DNA of 64,000 nt, taken from NCBI GenBank assembly GCA_963824645.1, contig CAWGQC010000012.1:248001-312000 (forward strand). Direction: 5' to 3'. Positions 8,524 through 16,865 of the stretch are shown here, in pieces. A model generated the notes under the pieces. It did no database searches. It had not been told where the DNA came from and was given only the letters and a program-made list of their open reading frames with translations. How positions within the stretch are numbered: position 1 is the first letter of the stretch; the number at the start of each line of letters is the position of its first letter. Source of the DNA: Bog-756 sp963824645. GTDB taxonomy: Bacteria; Actinomycetota; Acidimicrobiia; Acidimicrobiales; RAAP-2. A program made the translations under genes and the position numbers.

Positions 8524-10032
8524 GTGAACCTCATCTATTTCGACATCGATACGTTGAGGGCCGACCACCTCGGGTGTTACGGGTACCACCGGCCCACCAG
8601 TCCCAACATGGATGCTCTGGCGGCCGAAGGCATCCGCTTCGACAGCGTCTATGCCTCGGACACCCCCTGCCTCCCGTCGCGCACGGCCCTGTGCACAGGG
8701 CAGTTCGGCATCCGCAATGGCGTGGTCAACCATGGCGGCACCGCGGCCGACCTCTTTCTCGAAGGACCAACCCGTCAGTTCCAGACGGCGGCGGCCCGAC
8801 ACAGCTGGATGAGCGCCCTCCGGGACGTGGGGGTCTGGACCGCCTCGATCAGCACGTTCGCCGAGCGCCACTCCGCCTACCACTTCGATGCCGGGTTCAA
8901 CGAGTGCTTCAACCTGGGGACGCGGGGCCTGGAGACAGCCGACCAGGTGGCGTCGGCGGCCCGCCACTGGCTCAGCGCCAACGCCCACCGCCCCAGTTGG
9001 TTCCTCCATGTCCACATGTGGGATCCGCATACGCCCTATCGGACCCCGTCCAGCTTCGGCGAGCTCTTCTCCGGCGACCCGCTACCGGCCTGGCTCACCG
9101 AAGAGGTGCGCCAGGCTCATTGGGATCGGCCCGGGCCCCACTCCGCCCAGGAGATCGCCGGATTCGGACCTCGGACGGTGTGGAACAGCTGGCCCCGCCA
9201 GCCCCAGCAGGCCGCTGATATGGACGACGTCCGGCGGGTGTTCGACGGCTACGACACCGGGGTTCGCTACGCCGACCACTATGTGGGTCAGATCCTCGAC
9301 GTTCTGGAGGAGACGGGGGTGGCCGACCAGACCGGTGTGATGGTCTCCGCCGACCACGGCGAGAACCTCGGCGAGCTCGGCATCTACTGCGACCACCAGA
9401 CGGCCGATGAGCACACCACCCACCTTCCCCTCATCCTCCGCTGGCCCGGCCTGGCCGGCCGGGTCCAGCCCGGTCTGCACTACCAGGTGGACGTGATGGC
9501 GACGGTCCTCGAGTTGTTCGGCGCCCAGGTACCCGAACGCTGGGACGGGCAGTCGTTCGCCGCCGAGTTGTGGGAGGGGTCACCCTCGGGACGCGACCAT
9601 CTGGTTCTCTCCCACGCGGCATGGACGGCCCAACGCTCGGTCCGGTTTGACCGGTGGCTCTGTATACGCAGCTACTTCGACGCCTACCACGGTTACCCCG
9701 GCGTCATGCTCTTCGACCTGGTCGACGATCCGCACGAGGAGCACGACCGGGCCGAGGATCGCCCCGATGTCATCGCCCATGCCCTCAGCATCATGGGGGA
9801 GTGGGGGGCCGACGCCCTCGGTCGATCGGCCCATGGTGTCGACCCCTTGTGGACCGTTCTGCACGAGGGAGGACCCTGGCATGCCCGGGTCGACACCGAC
9901 TGGTACCTGGACCGGCTGCGGACAACCGGCCGCTCGGTTTGGGCCGACTATTTCGCCGAGGGACCGGGGCCGAACTCAGGGGTGGCCGAACAGGCCTTTC
10001 TCAATCCGTCCACACCGAGCGAACTGCGTTGA
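8524..10032 (+). CDS. Sulfatase with canonical CxPSR formylglycine motif
   Basis: The 502-residue protein starts at GTG 8524, preceded by GGGAGGGG. It aligns closely with the divergent neighbour at its N-terminus (VNLIYFDIDTLRADHLGCYG), but here residues 49-53 read CLPSR. This is the classic C-x-P-S-R signature, in which Cys49 becomes formylglycine. SADHGENLGE supplies later metal ligands. Family members hydrolyse sulfate esters. No signal peptide or TM helix is visible, so it would act in the cytosol. A formylglycine-generating enzyme is required but is not encoded in this window. A candidate structured leader precedes it. Confidence 0.9.
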   Translation: MNLIYFDIDTLRADHLGCYGYHRPTSPNMDALAAEGIRFDSVYASDTPCLPSRTALCTGQFGIRNGVVNHGGTAADLFLEGPTRQFQTAAARHSWMSALRDVGVWTASISTFAERHSAYHFDAGFNECFNLGTRGLETADQVASAARHWLSANAHRPSWFLHVHMWDPHTPYRTPSSFGELFSGDPLPAWLTEEVRQAHWDRPGPHSAQEIAGFGPRTVWNSWPRQPQQAADMDDVRRVFDGYDTGVRYADHYVGQILDVLEETGVADQTGVMVSADHGENLGELGIYCDHQTADEHTTHLPLILRWPGLAGRVQPGLHYQVDVMATVLELFGAQVPERWDGQSFAAELWEGSPSGRDHLVLSHAAWTAQRSVRFDRWLCIRSYFDAYHGYPGVMLFDLVDDPHEEHDRAEDRPDVIAHALSIMGEWGADALGRSAHGVDPLWTVLHEGGPWHARVDTDWYLDRLRTTGRSVWADYFAEGPGPNSGVAEQAFLNPSTPSELR

Positions 10033-10111
10033 CCGCGCCCACCCGGCTCTCCACCGGGCCGTGGCCGGCCTACCCGTGCACCGCGCCGGACGTGAGCCGA
10101 CGCCATCAGGC

Positions 10112-11302
10112 TCAGGTGGGCCGAAGGGTGATGAGCTGGTTGACGTTGTCGTTGAGGATCATCCGCCGCTCGGCGGCGGTGAACTCCTTGAGCTCGGTCA
10201 CATAGCCGGTCGGCTCGGGGAGCGCCTCGATGTGAGGCCAGTCGGACCCGAAGATGACCCGGTCCGGACCGATGCATTCCGCCACCTGGGTCACGTCGTC
10301 CTCCCAGAATGGATTGATCCACACGTGACGGCGTAAGGCGTCGATCGGATCGTCCTTCCAGTAGCCCGGCATCTTGTTGGCCGTCGACCGGATCTTCTTG
10401 ATCAGATCGGGCAGGTACTCCGCGCCGTTCTCGATCGATGCGATACGCAGATTGGGGAACCTGTCGAAGTGCTTTTCGAAGATGACGGTCAGCAGATAGT
10501 CCCGGATGGCCTGTTCGATGGCGAAGGACTTAATGGATGGTTTCCACCCACCCGAAAAAGTGGCGGCGAACCCGTCGGCGGCATAGCCGTTCGACGAACC
10601 GCCACTGTCGGCGGCATGGACGACAACGGTCACACCGGCGTCGTTGGCCAGGCTCCAGAAGGGATCGAACATGGGGTCGAAAGGGTTGCGTCGACCGAGG
10701 GCGGTGGTGGGGGCGCCCGGCCTCATGACCACGACGTGGGCCCCCATACCGAGGGCCCACTCCAGCTCCGCCGCCGCCCACACGGGATCGGCCAGGGTGA
10801 TGTAGGGAGCGGAGTAGATGCGGTCCTGGTAGTTGAAGGGCCAGTCCTCCACCAACCATCGGTTGAAGGCACGGAACAGGTGGCACACCGCCTCGGGATC
10901 GTGCGACAACGGTTCCTCGTAGATCATCCCGAGAGTGGGGAAGACCAGACAACCGGCCAGACCCTGTCCATCCAGAGCGACCGTCCGGGCGGCCGGATCA
11001 CGGTAGGCGGGCCGTATGGGTTCACGTCCGGACAGGAACTCGAGGGGGCTCCGCTGGTCGGGGTTGCCGCGGAAGTAGTCGTGCAGCGCTCCGGGGAAGG
11101 CCACCGGATCGAAGGTCGGGTTGGTGACGGCGTGGCTCACTCTGCCCCCGATCACGTGGTACCGGCGACCGCCGATCTCCGACCACTGGATGACCCGGGG
11201 ACCGAGTTTCGGGTCGAGGTGACGGGTGAAGGCATCGAGTGCCTCGTAGTAGTGATTGTCGGCATCGAATATGGGATGACCGAGGTCGAAGACGTCATCC
11301 AT
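10112..11302 (-). CDS. Amidohydrolase 2 family metal-dependent hydrolase
   Basis: The 396-residue product belongs to the amidohydrolase_2 (TIM-barrel, COG2159) family. It begins MDDVFDLGHPIFDADNHYYE, where DADNH takes the place of the usual metal-binding DxHxH, and has VVVHAADSGG in mid-barrel, RIASIENGAEYLPDL and the terminal VIFGSDWPHIEALPEP with the catalytic Asp. Related enzymes are decarboxylases or hydrolases of aromatic or cyclic acids; the substrate cannot be told. I chose ATG 11302 over 11329 because the family motif follows directly. It converges on the upstream sulfatase gene. Confidence 0.85.
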   Translation of the reverse strand: MDDVFDLGHPIFDADNHYYEALDAFTRHLDPKLGPRVIQWSEIGGRRYHVIGGRVSHAVTNPTFDPVAFPGALHDYFRGNPDQRSPLEFLSGREPIRPAYRDPAARTVALDGQGLAGCLVFPTLGMIYEEPLSHDPEAVCHLFRAFNRWLVEDWPFNYQDRIYSAPYITLADPVWAAAELEWALGMGAHVVVMRPGAPTTALGRRNPFDPMFDPFWSLANDAGVTVVVHAADSGGSSNGYAADGFAATFSGGWKPSIKSFAIEQAIRDYLLTVIFEKHFDRFPNLRIASIENGAEYLPDLIKKIRSTANKMPGYWKDDPIDALRRHVWINPFWEDDVTQVAECIGPDRVIFGSDWPHIEALPEPTGYVTELKEFTAAERRMILNDNVNQLITLRPT

Positions 11303-11416
11303 GGTCTGCCTCCTCTGGGGGGATCCCACGCAGGACCCCCTTCCATAGTAGAAGTCAGACGTGGGCCGTCTCCGTCACCGGCGCGGCGACGGTCGTCACC
11401 GGTCGGCGCTTGTCTG

Positions 11417-13211
11417 TCACTGGAGCGGACCCAGCCGCCACAACTGGGGGGTGGACGTGGACAGGGCATCGGGCGACGTGGTGTATGCCTCCACCAGCCA
11501 GCGGGAGCCGTGAAGAGGTGAACCGGTGAACGAAGCCGGATAGAGGGTCACCCGGGACGATCGGTGGGGCCCCAGCGAGAAAATTCCGATCGTGGGCCGG
11601 GTGCCAGAACCCGGCGGGATGGGTGTCGGCCACATCCACCATGAAGTGCGGGGTCACGCTCCGGTCGGTGTCGTTGCGGACTGTCACGGTGACCGAATCC
11701 AGCGCTGTTGCCCCGCCCGAGGTGCCCACCGACTGGACACTGATCTGGAGGGGAGGAGACACAAAGGCCAGTATGGCGAAGACCAGTGAGGCCAGGGCCG
11801 AGATCCCCACTGCCAGCCCGGGCAGGCCGCCGCGCCGGCCGGCCGCTTGCCCCTCCGGGCGGCGGGCCGGCGCCACCGACACGGCGGCCACCAAAGCGGC
11901 CGGTACCAGATCGAGCAAGTAGGTCGACAGGCTGCGGGGGGCGACGAAGAAGATCACCGGGACGACGAGCATCCAGATCCGCTTCATGGCCGGATACCAC
12001 ACGACGAAAGCCAGGAGCACGGTGAGCAGGACCAGGCCCCCGGCCGCGGTGAGCAGGGGAAGGGAGACCCCCCTGGCCACCCCGTGGAGAGCCAGGGTCA
12101 CCAGACCCTGGCCATCGGGGATGAGGGGGGTTCGGAACGGCAACAAGGTGCCTCGCGCCCATGCCACCGGCTGCCACACGATGAAGGGCAGGTTGACGGC
12201 CACGAACACCGATCCCACGATGGCCAGGTAGCCGGCCACCACCCGGCCCGGGCGCCTGCCGTCCCGATGGGCCTCCATCCAGATCCCGACGACCAGAAAG
12301 GGAAGACAGAACCACGGCGTCTGCTTGATGGAACAGGCCACCCCCAGGGCCACCGGACCCACCCAACGAGCCCAACCCGCTGTTCGCCCGCAGCCGAACC
12401 GGTCCCAACGCCAGACAGCCAGAACCAGAAAGGGCAGAAAGGCGGCGTCGGTGCCTCCCGAGCCGAACGTGCCCACGAAGGCCGGTGTCAAAAGGAGCAG
12501 GACACCGAGCCACCGCAGAGTCACGGGCAGGAGGAAGAAGACCAGCACGCCGGTCACGATCCAGGCGTAGAGGTCGACCCAGTCCACGACTTCGTGATGG
12601 AATCCGAGCACATAGGCGGGCACGTCGATCAGGAACGATCCGGCCGGGTAGGAGACGTGGTCGACGAAGGTACCGGTGACCGTATACGTCCAGAAGTCGG
12701 CCGGAACGTGCAGCAGCCGGGCCGCCGAGGCCATGGTCGTGGTGTACGGGTTCGATCCATGGGCCAGAACCCGGGCGGCCACCTGATCGAAGGCGGCGGC
12801 ATCGGTGTTGTAGAACCGTCGGTCGTGAATGGACACCCCCTGACCCGACAGGATGGTGACCACGGCCGCGCCCAGAGCCGCCATCTGGAGGAGCGAAGAC
12901 CGCGGATCGGGCACCAGCCAGGTGGCGACCAGCCCGACCACTCCGATCAAGGTGATCAGCGGTGCGGCGATGCCCCCCACCGACCAGGACGACCATGAGC
13001 CCCACAGAGCGATTCCCCCGCTCAGGACCCCGAGCCAGACCAGGCTCCAGATGGTCCGGTCGACGGTGTCGCTTCCGCCCGCCATGCCGTTGGTGATGAG
13101 TGGGGCGGGGGTTGCCTCGGGGGCGACGTCGACCGGGTCGGTGTTGGCCCTCGGGCGGTCGAGCAGGTCCACCACGGGGCGCCTTTCGGGTTCCGGTTGA
13201 GTGACGATCAT
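11417..13211 (-). CDS. Polytopic membrane protein (glycosyltransferase-87-like), frameshifted near the end
   Basis: About 597 residues are encoded with around ten hydrophobic helices (for example LITLIGVVGLVATWLV and FLPFLVLAVWRW), a periplasmic N-terminal loop with FYNTDAAAFDQVAARVLAHG and a C-terminal beta-type domain. The architecture resembles GT-C/DUF2029 mannosyltransferases that use polyprenyl-linked sugars; this is inferred from topology. Near 11580-11583 (AAAA) the frame appears to shift. Read straight, the tail becomes Pro/His-rich and runs to 11355. With one A removed, HDRNFSLGPHRSSRVTLYP continues to a natural end ...AYTTSPDALSTSTPQLWRL at 11417, and the corrected length is a whole number of codons. 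The start has GGAAGGAAG upstream. Confidence 0.75.
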
Positions 13212-13333
13212 CTTCCTTCCGGGAACGCGACCTCGGGCGAGGAAACGATAGCCCGGACCCTCGGGACCACCGGCCGGGATCCTCGGGTGGTCCGACCACC
13301 GGTGGCCACGGCCCGGTGCCGTAGGGTCAGGGC

Positions 13334-13852
13334 ATGGCCGTTTACCAGCTGGGTGATCTCGTCCCGACCGTCGATCCCGATGCCTTCGTCCACCCCGACG
13401 CGGTGGTCATCGGCGACGTCACCCTCGGTCCGCACACCACTGTCTGGCCCGGTGCCGTGTTGCGCGGCGACTTCGGGGCTATCACCGTGGGCGCCCGGAC
13501 GTCGATCCAGGACGGCACCGTCATCCATGCCGGACCGGGGTTCCCCACCGTGGTCGGCGATGGCTGTGTCATCGGCCATCTGGCTCATCTCGAAGGGTGC
13601 GTGCTCGAGGACGAGTGTCTGGTCGGCTCCGGGTCGGTGGTTCTCCACCACGCCCTCATCGGACACGGGTCGACCGTCGGAGCCAACGCCGTGGTGCCCA
13701 ATAACATGGAGGTACCGGCCGGGGCTCTGGCCGTGGGCGTCCCCGCCGTCATCCGTCCCGGCAAGTCGAGCCTGGTGCTCATCCAGATCTCGGGCGCGGA
13801 GTACGTGGAGAACGGCAGGCGCTACCGCCAGTCGCTGGTTCGTCTCGACTGA
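13334..13852 (+). CDS. Gamma-carbonic-anhydrase-like left-handed beta-helix protein
   Basis: The 172-residue product is built of hexapeptide repeats (VVIGDV, TVWPGA, VVGDGCVIG, STVGANAVVP) typical of the gamma-carbonic anhydrase/YrdA family. Two zinc ligands are in place: His65 in QDGTVIHAGPG and His82 in CVIGHLAH. The third ligand normally sits five residues after the second, and here it is Glu87 (GHLAHLEGC), with an extra His85. Catalytic CO2 hydration is therefore uncertain; many family members have no measurable activity. It is transcribed with the CorA-like gene, 80 bases downstream. Confidence 0.9.
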   Translation: MAVYQLGDLVPTVDPDAFVHPDAVVIGDVTLGPHTTVWPGAVLRGDFGAITVGARTSIQDGTVIHAGPGFPTVVGDGCVIGHLAHLEGCVLEDECLVGSGSVVLHHALIGHGSTVGANAVVPNNMEVPAGALAVGVPAVIRPGKSSLVLIQISGAEYVENGRRYRQSLVRLD

Positions 13853-13932
13853 GGGCCGGGGTCGACAGGGGGACCACCCATCCCCGTCGGGCCCCGGTGA
13901 CCGGAGCAGAATCTCCCCATGGAGGGAACTCG

Positions 13933-14907
13933 ATGAAGGGAACGCTGTCCTTCGAGGGCACCCCGGCACCGGCTGATCGTGCCGCCGTCGAGCGTCATCT
14001 GCAGGCCGGAGAGTTCTTCTGGCTCGATCTTGACGGCGTGGACCACGAGGTCGACGATCTGTTGCTCAACACCTTCAAGATCCATCCTCTGGCCGTGGAG
14101 GACGTCCAGCACTTCGGCCAGCGACCGAAGCTCGACGATTACGACGATTTCATGTACATGGTGGTGCACGGCGCCCCGCCCACACCCGGCACGACCGACG
14201 AGGTCCATTTCATCTTCGCCGAAAAATACCTCATCACCGTCCATCACGGACCCTGCAAACCCATGGACGCCGTACGGGGCCGGATCGCCCATCACCGGGC
14301 GGCCGAGGTCCATTCACCGCCGGTCGCCCTCATCTACCTGATCATCGACCAGCTGGTGGACACCTTCTTCCCCATGCTCAACCAGTTCGACAACCAGATC
14401 GACGAGCTGGAAGACGCCATTTTGGTGACGCCCACCGATGCCCAGCTCGGGACGCTCTTCACCATGAAGCGATCACTCATCGCTGTCCGCAAGGTCGTCA
14501 CCCCCCAGCGCGACATGTTCGCCAGTATCTCCTCGGGGGTCACCGTGCTGCCCGGGGTGACCGACGAAGGTTTGCGCTACCTGCGTGACATTTACGACCA
14601 TCTGATCCGCATCAGCGATCTGGTGGACGGCTACCGCGATCTGCTGAGTGGGGTGATGGACACCCATCTCTCCACCGTGTCCAACCGGCTCAATGTGGTG
14701 ATGAAACAACTGACCATCATCGCCACCGTCTTCCTTCCCCTCAGTTTCCTCACCGGCTTCTTCGGGCAGAACTTCGCCTGGCTGGTCAACCACATCACCG
14801 GACTGTGGGCCTTCTTCGTCTTCGGCCTCGGCATCGAGCTGGTGTCGGCTGTCGGTCTTCTCTACCTATTCCGCAAACGGGGCTGGCTGGGGGGACCCAC
14901 CAACTGA
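13933..14907 (+). CDS. CorA-like divalent cation transporter (GQN variant)
   Basis: This is a 324-residue CorA/MIT-family protein with a long cytosolic N-domain, helices reading LVDTFFPMLNQFDNQIDELED, and two C-terminal TM helices (about 259-280 and 291-314). The pore-end signature is usually GMN; here residues 278-280 are GQN within FLTGFFGQNFAW. GMN positions the hydrated ion, so the change may alter ion selectivity or rate. The protein would form a pentameric membrane channel for Mg2+ or other divalent ions. The ATG at 13933 has GGAGGG six bases upstream, better than the in-frame codon at 13897. Confidence 0.9.
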   Translation: MKGTLSFEGTPAPADRAAVERHLQAGEFFWLDLDGVDHEVDDLLLNTFKIHPLAVEDVQHFGQRPKLDDYDDFMYMVVHGAPPTPGTTDEVHFIFAEKYLITVHHGPCKPMDAVRGRIAHHRAAEVHSPPVALIYLIIDQLVDTFFPMLNQFDNQIDELEDAILVTPTDAQLGTLFTMKRSLIAVRKVVTPQRDMFASISSGVTVLPGVTDEGLRYLRDIYDHLIRISDLVDGYRDLLSGVMDTHLSTVSNRLNVVMKQLTIIATVFLPLSFLTGFFGQNFAWLVNHITGLWAFFVFGLGIELVSAVGLLYLFRKRGWLGGPTN

Positions 14908-14962
14908 AGAGCTCGGGTGTCGGCGATGGACGGCCATTACGGCGCCCACCGAGCGGGAGGAC

Positions 14963-15346
14963 ATGACCGACAGCACCGAGGCAAACGAGAGCAGCGAGGC
15001 CACACCGAGGAAGCTTCCCACCGACGCCAAGGACAACGCCGAGCCGATCGACCCGACCGACAGGACCGAACCCACCGAACCGACCGAACCGACCGAGAGA
15101 ATCGAGCCCTTCGAGTTGATCGACAGGATCGACCCGGTCGAATTGACCGACCACAGCGACCGGTCGACGAGCACCTCTCGGGTCGGTGGAAGTGGCCGGC
15201 TCATGCTCGGAGGGCGGTGCGCACCGGGTTGCCGGCGGGGTCGACCACGAACCACAGCCCGCCGGCGTTGGTCAGGGCCTGACCGGTGGCCTGACCGGGG
15301 GAGCGGTCGGGCGGCCATTGATAGAGCGGCCATCCGTTGTAGGTGA
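14963..15346 (+). CDS. Possible acidic repeat protein (doubtful C-terminus)
   Basis: An ATG at 14963 follows GGGAGG and opens a frame encoding MTDSTEANESSEATPRK and then an acidic, low-complexity D/E/P/T stretch with TEPTEPTEPTER and pairs such as RIEPFELIDRIDPVEL. From about 15180 onward the frame is antisense to the lipoprotein gene and becomes Arg-rich, which is unlikely to be real. It may be a short acidic protein whose true end was lost through a frameshift, or just repetitive non-coding DNA. Confidence 0.25.
   Translation: MTDSTEANESSEATPRKLPTDAKDNAEPIDPTDRTEPTEPTEPTERIEPFELIDRIDPVELTDHSDRSTSTSRVGGSGRLMLGGRCAPGCRRGRPRTTARRRWSGPDRWPDRGSGRAAIDRAAIRCR
15065..15100. repeat. Short tandem 9-bp repeat (ACCGAACCG)
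   Basis: Four adjacent 9-base units are visible: ACCGAACCC, ACCGAACCG, ACCGAACCG and ACCGAGAGA. They lie in a wider degenerate GACC/GA-rich tract from about 14970 to 15170. In one plus frame the units read Thr-Glu-Pro; on the minus strand they read Gly-Ser-Val. Such tracts are prone to slippage. Confidence 0.6.
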
Positions 15347-15743
15347 TCTGGGTGGTGCCGTCGGTACGGGGCGCCGTGCCCAACAACCCCGCACGGATGC
15401 CCGGTCCGGCCTCCGGCGCGGCCACACCGGAGGGGAGAGTGACCGCCGGCCACTGGATGGCACAGATCCCGTAGCACCGGGATGGTGACCCCTGATGGTC
15501 GTGGGCGAACATGTACACGGTGATGCCCTGGCCGTCCACCAATACCGGTCCCAGGCTGCCCACGGTGGCCGCCTTCACCTCATAGGTCGGACCGTGCTGG
15601 AGAACCGGAGGGGTGGTGTCGAACGGTGTGGTTACCGCTGTCCCCGACGTGGCGCAGCCGGCCAAGGCCAGGCCCGTCACCAACAACCCGGCGGCCACCA
15701 ACCCGGTCATCACCGGTGACCGGCTCCCGCCGGGGGTGCTCAC
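15201..15743 (-). CDS. Lipoprotein with secreted-repeat domains (PF03640-like)
   Basis: The 180-residue product has a lipoprotein signal peptide (hydrophobic core GLVAAGLLVTGLALAGC, lipobox LAGC, Cys29). The mature region carries two copies of the short repeat found in COG4315/PF03640 proteins: GPVLVDGQGITVYMFAHDHQGSPSRCYGICAIQWPA, then YNGWPLYQWPPDRSPGQATGQ. These proteins sit on the outer face of the membrane, and their function is unknown. The start codon overlaps the stop of the DUF2889 gene (ATGA), so it is the third gene of the operon begun by the MhuD-like gene. Confidence 0.88.
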   Translation of the reverse strand: MSTPGGSRSPVMTGLVAAGLLVTGLALAGCATSGTAVTTPFDTTPPVLQHGPTYEVKAATVGSLGPVLVDGQGITVYMFAHDHQGSPSRCYGICAIQWPAVTLPSGVAAPEAGPGIRAGLLGTAPRTDGTTQITYNGWPLYQWPPDRSPGQATGQALTNAGGLWFVVDPAGNPVRTALRA

Positions 15744-16345
15744 GAACCGTCACCCGTGGATCGGAACCAGGCCAGGGCGGGCGAAGGGTAAGCGCCCGCG
15801 CCCGGCCGCCATCCGGCCGCCAGCTTCTGTTCGGCGATCCCGTCGGTAGCCCAGATGTGACACGAGTCCCGCGCCCAGGGGCTCCCCGTGTCGGCCAGCA
15901 GATCGTCGACCTCACCCCGACTCATGGCCTGGGCCCGGCGCGAGGTGACCCCCTGGACGATCACCGGTCCGAGCGACCGGGCCAACTGCTCGAGATGGGT
16001 ACACCCCTTCGGCCCACCGAACCGCTGCTGAACCTGGCGGGTGTACCCACGGGCCACGCTGATCCCCACCAGGCCGGCGAAAGCGGCGACGATCCCGGGG
16101 CATTCGGTGTGGGGAAACTGATGCATATGGGCCTGGGCTTCGGTGATGGTCAGATCATCGATTCTGACCGATACCTGCAACTCCATGTCGTGCACCACCG
16201 ACACCTCCGAGCCCACCGCCCAGGGCCGGGTGTCGCGCAGTGTTCCCACCACGGTCAGAGCCTGGCCCTGGTCGAAGACCTGGTAGTCCAGCGCCCGACG
16301 GTGCACGGGGAGGGTCTGACTCCCGGTGCCACCCCGGTCGGTCAT
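15740..16345 (-). CDS. DUF2889 domain protein
   Basis: The 201-residue protein has the DUF2889 layout: an N-terminal HRRALDYQVFDQGQALTVVGTLRDTRPW strand pair, a central ELQVSVRIDDLTITEAQAHM and a conserved CPGIVAAFAGLVGISVARGY followed by FGGPKGCTHLEQLARSLGP. The family is widespread and uncharacterised; conserved Cys and His residues (CPG, GCTHL) are suggestive of a metal or cofactor site. I chose ATG 16345 because it overlaps the stop of the upstream gene (ATGA) and precedes the first conserved strand. The frame extends upstream to 16522, but that part is antisense-like. Confidence 0.85.
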   Translation of the reverse strand: MTDRGGTGSQTLPVHRRALDYQVFDQGQALTVVGTLRDTRPWAVGSEVSVVHDMELQVSVRIDDLTITEAQAHMHQFPHTECPGIVAAFAGLVGISVARGYTRQVQQRFGGPKGCTHLEQLARSLGPVIVQGVTSRRAQAMSRGEVDDLLADTGSPWARDSCHIWATDGIAEQKLAAGWRPGAGAYPSPALAWFRSTGDGS

Positions 16346-16671
16346 GACGAAGGGGGGAAAGTGACGATCTCGTACGACCACACTTCGCTGTGCACACCCA
16401 CCGGTGGCGGGCTGGCCTCGCCGCCCGAGGGAGACGGGCCTCGGTGGCCGTGAGCGAAGGCGGGGGAGGAGACCCATGCGTCGAAGGACGCTTCGTCCCG
16501 CCACCGGGTGACCACCAACCACACGCCCCGGTCGTCGGTCGGTCGGAGCAGCTCGAACCCCTCGAAGCCGTCGGCATCGTCCACGGCGCCGGCCCGATGG
16601 GCGAAGCGGTGGGCGAGTTCGTCACCGGAACCCTCCCGGACGGTGATGGCATTGATCTTGACCATGGTCAT
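16342..16671 (-). CDS. MhuD-like heme-degrading monooxygenase
   Basis: The 109-residue ferredoxin-like-fold protein is strikingly similar to mycobacterial MhuD. It starts MTMVKINAITVREGSGDEL with Asn7 conserved, then HRFAHRAGAV, FEGFELLRPT and RWRDEASFDAW, where Trp66 matches the MhuD Trp66 that helps ruffle the heme. The heme-ligand region reads FAHGH, with His74/His76 flanking the position of MhuD His75. MhuD opens heme to mycobilin and releases iron without CO. It heads an overlapping operon with DUF2889 and a lipoprotein and diverges from a MerR regulator. A generic antibiotic-biosynthesis monooxygenase role remains possible. Confidence 0.85.
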   Translation of the reverse strand: MTMVKINAITVREGSGDELAHRFAHRAGAVDDADGFEGFELLRPTDDRGVWLVVTRWRDEASFDAWVSSPAFAHGHRGPSPSGGEASPPPVGVHSEVWSYEIVTFPPSS

Positions 16672-16751
16672 GGACCGATCATTGCCCCGGTCGGCCCTCG
16701 GTCCAAATCAGGCTGCCGGCGGCCGGCCACCGGCAGCCGAGGTCACACCCA

Positions 16752-16847
16752 CGTAATTACGGCCTTGTGATACCCTGGACCACGAGGGTCACGGTGAGGT
16801 GTCGGTTGACGATAGGCCTCACCATCAGCTTCACAGTCAACCTGTGA
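16752..16847. promoter_or_regulatory. Palindromic operator candidates between mhuD-like and merR genes
   Basis: Three symmetric elements lie in the 194-base divergent gap. CGTAATTACG (16752-16761) is a perfect palindrome. GGTTGAC (16804-16810) and GTCAACC (16836-16842) form an inverted repeat. TCACA-GTCAACC-TGTGA (16831-16847) is a nested dyad ending 19 bases before the merR start. MerR-type regulators commonly bind dyads in their own divergent promoters, so these are plausible operator sites. Confidence 0.45.
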
Positions 16848-16865
16848 ATGAGGTGGAGGAACCGA

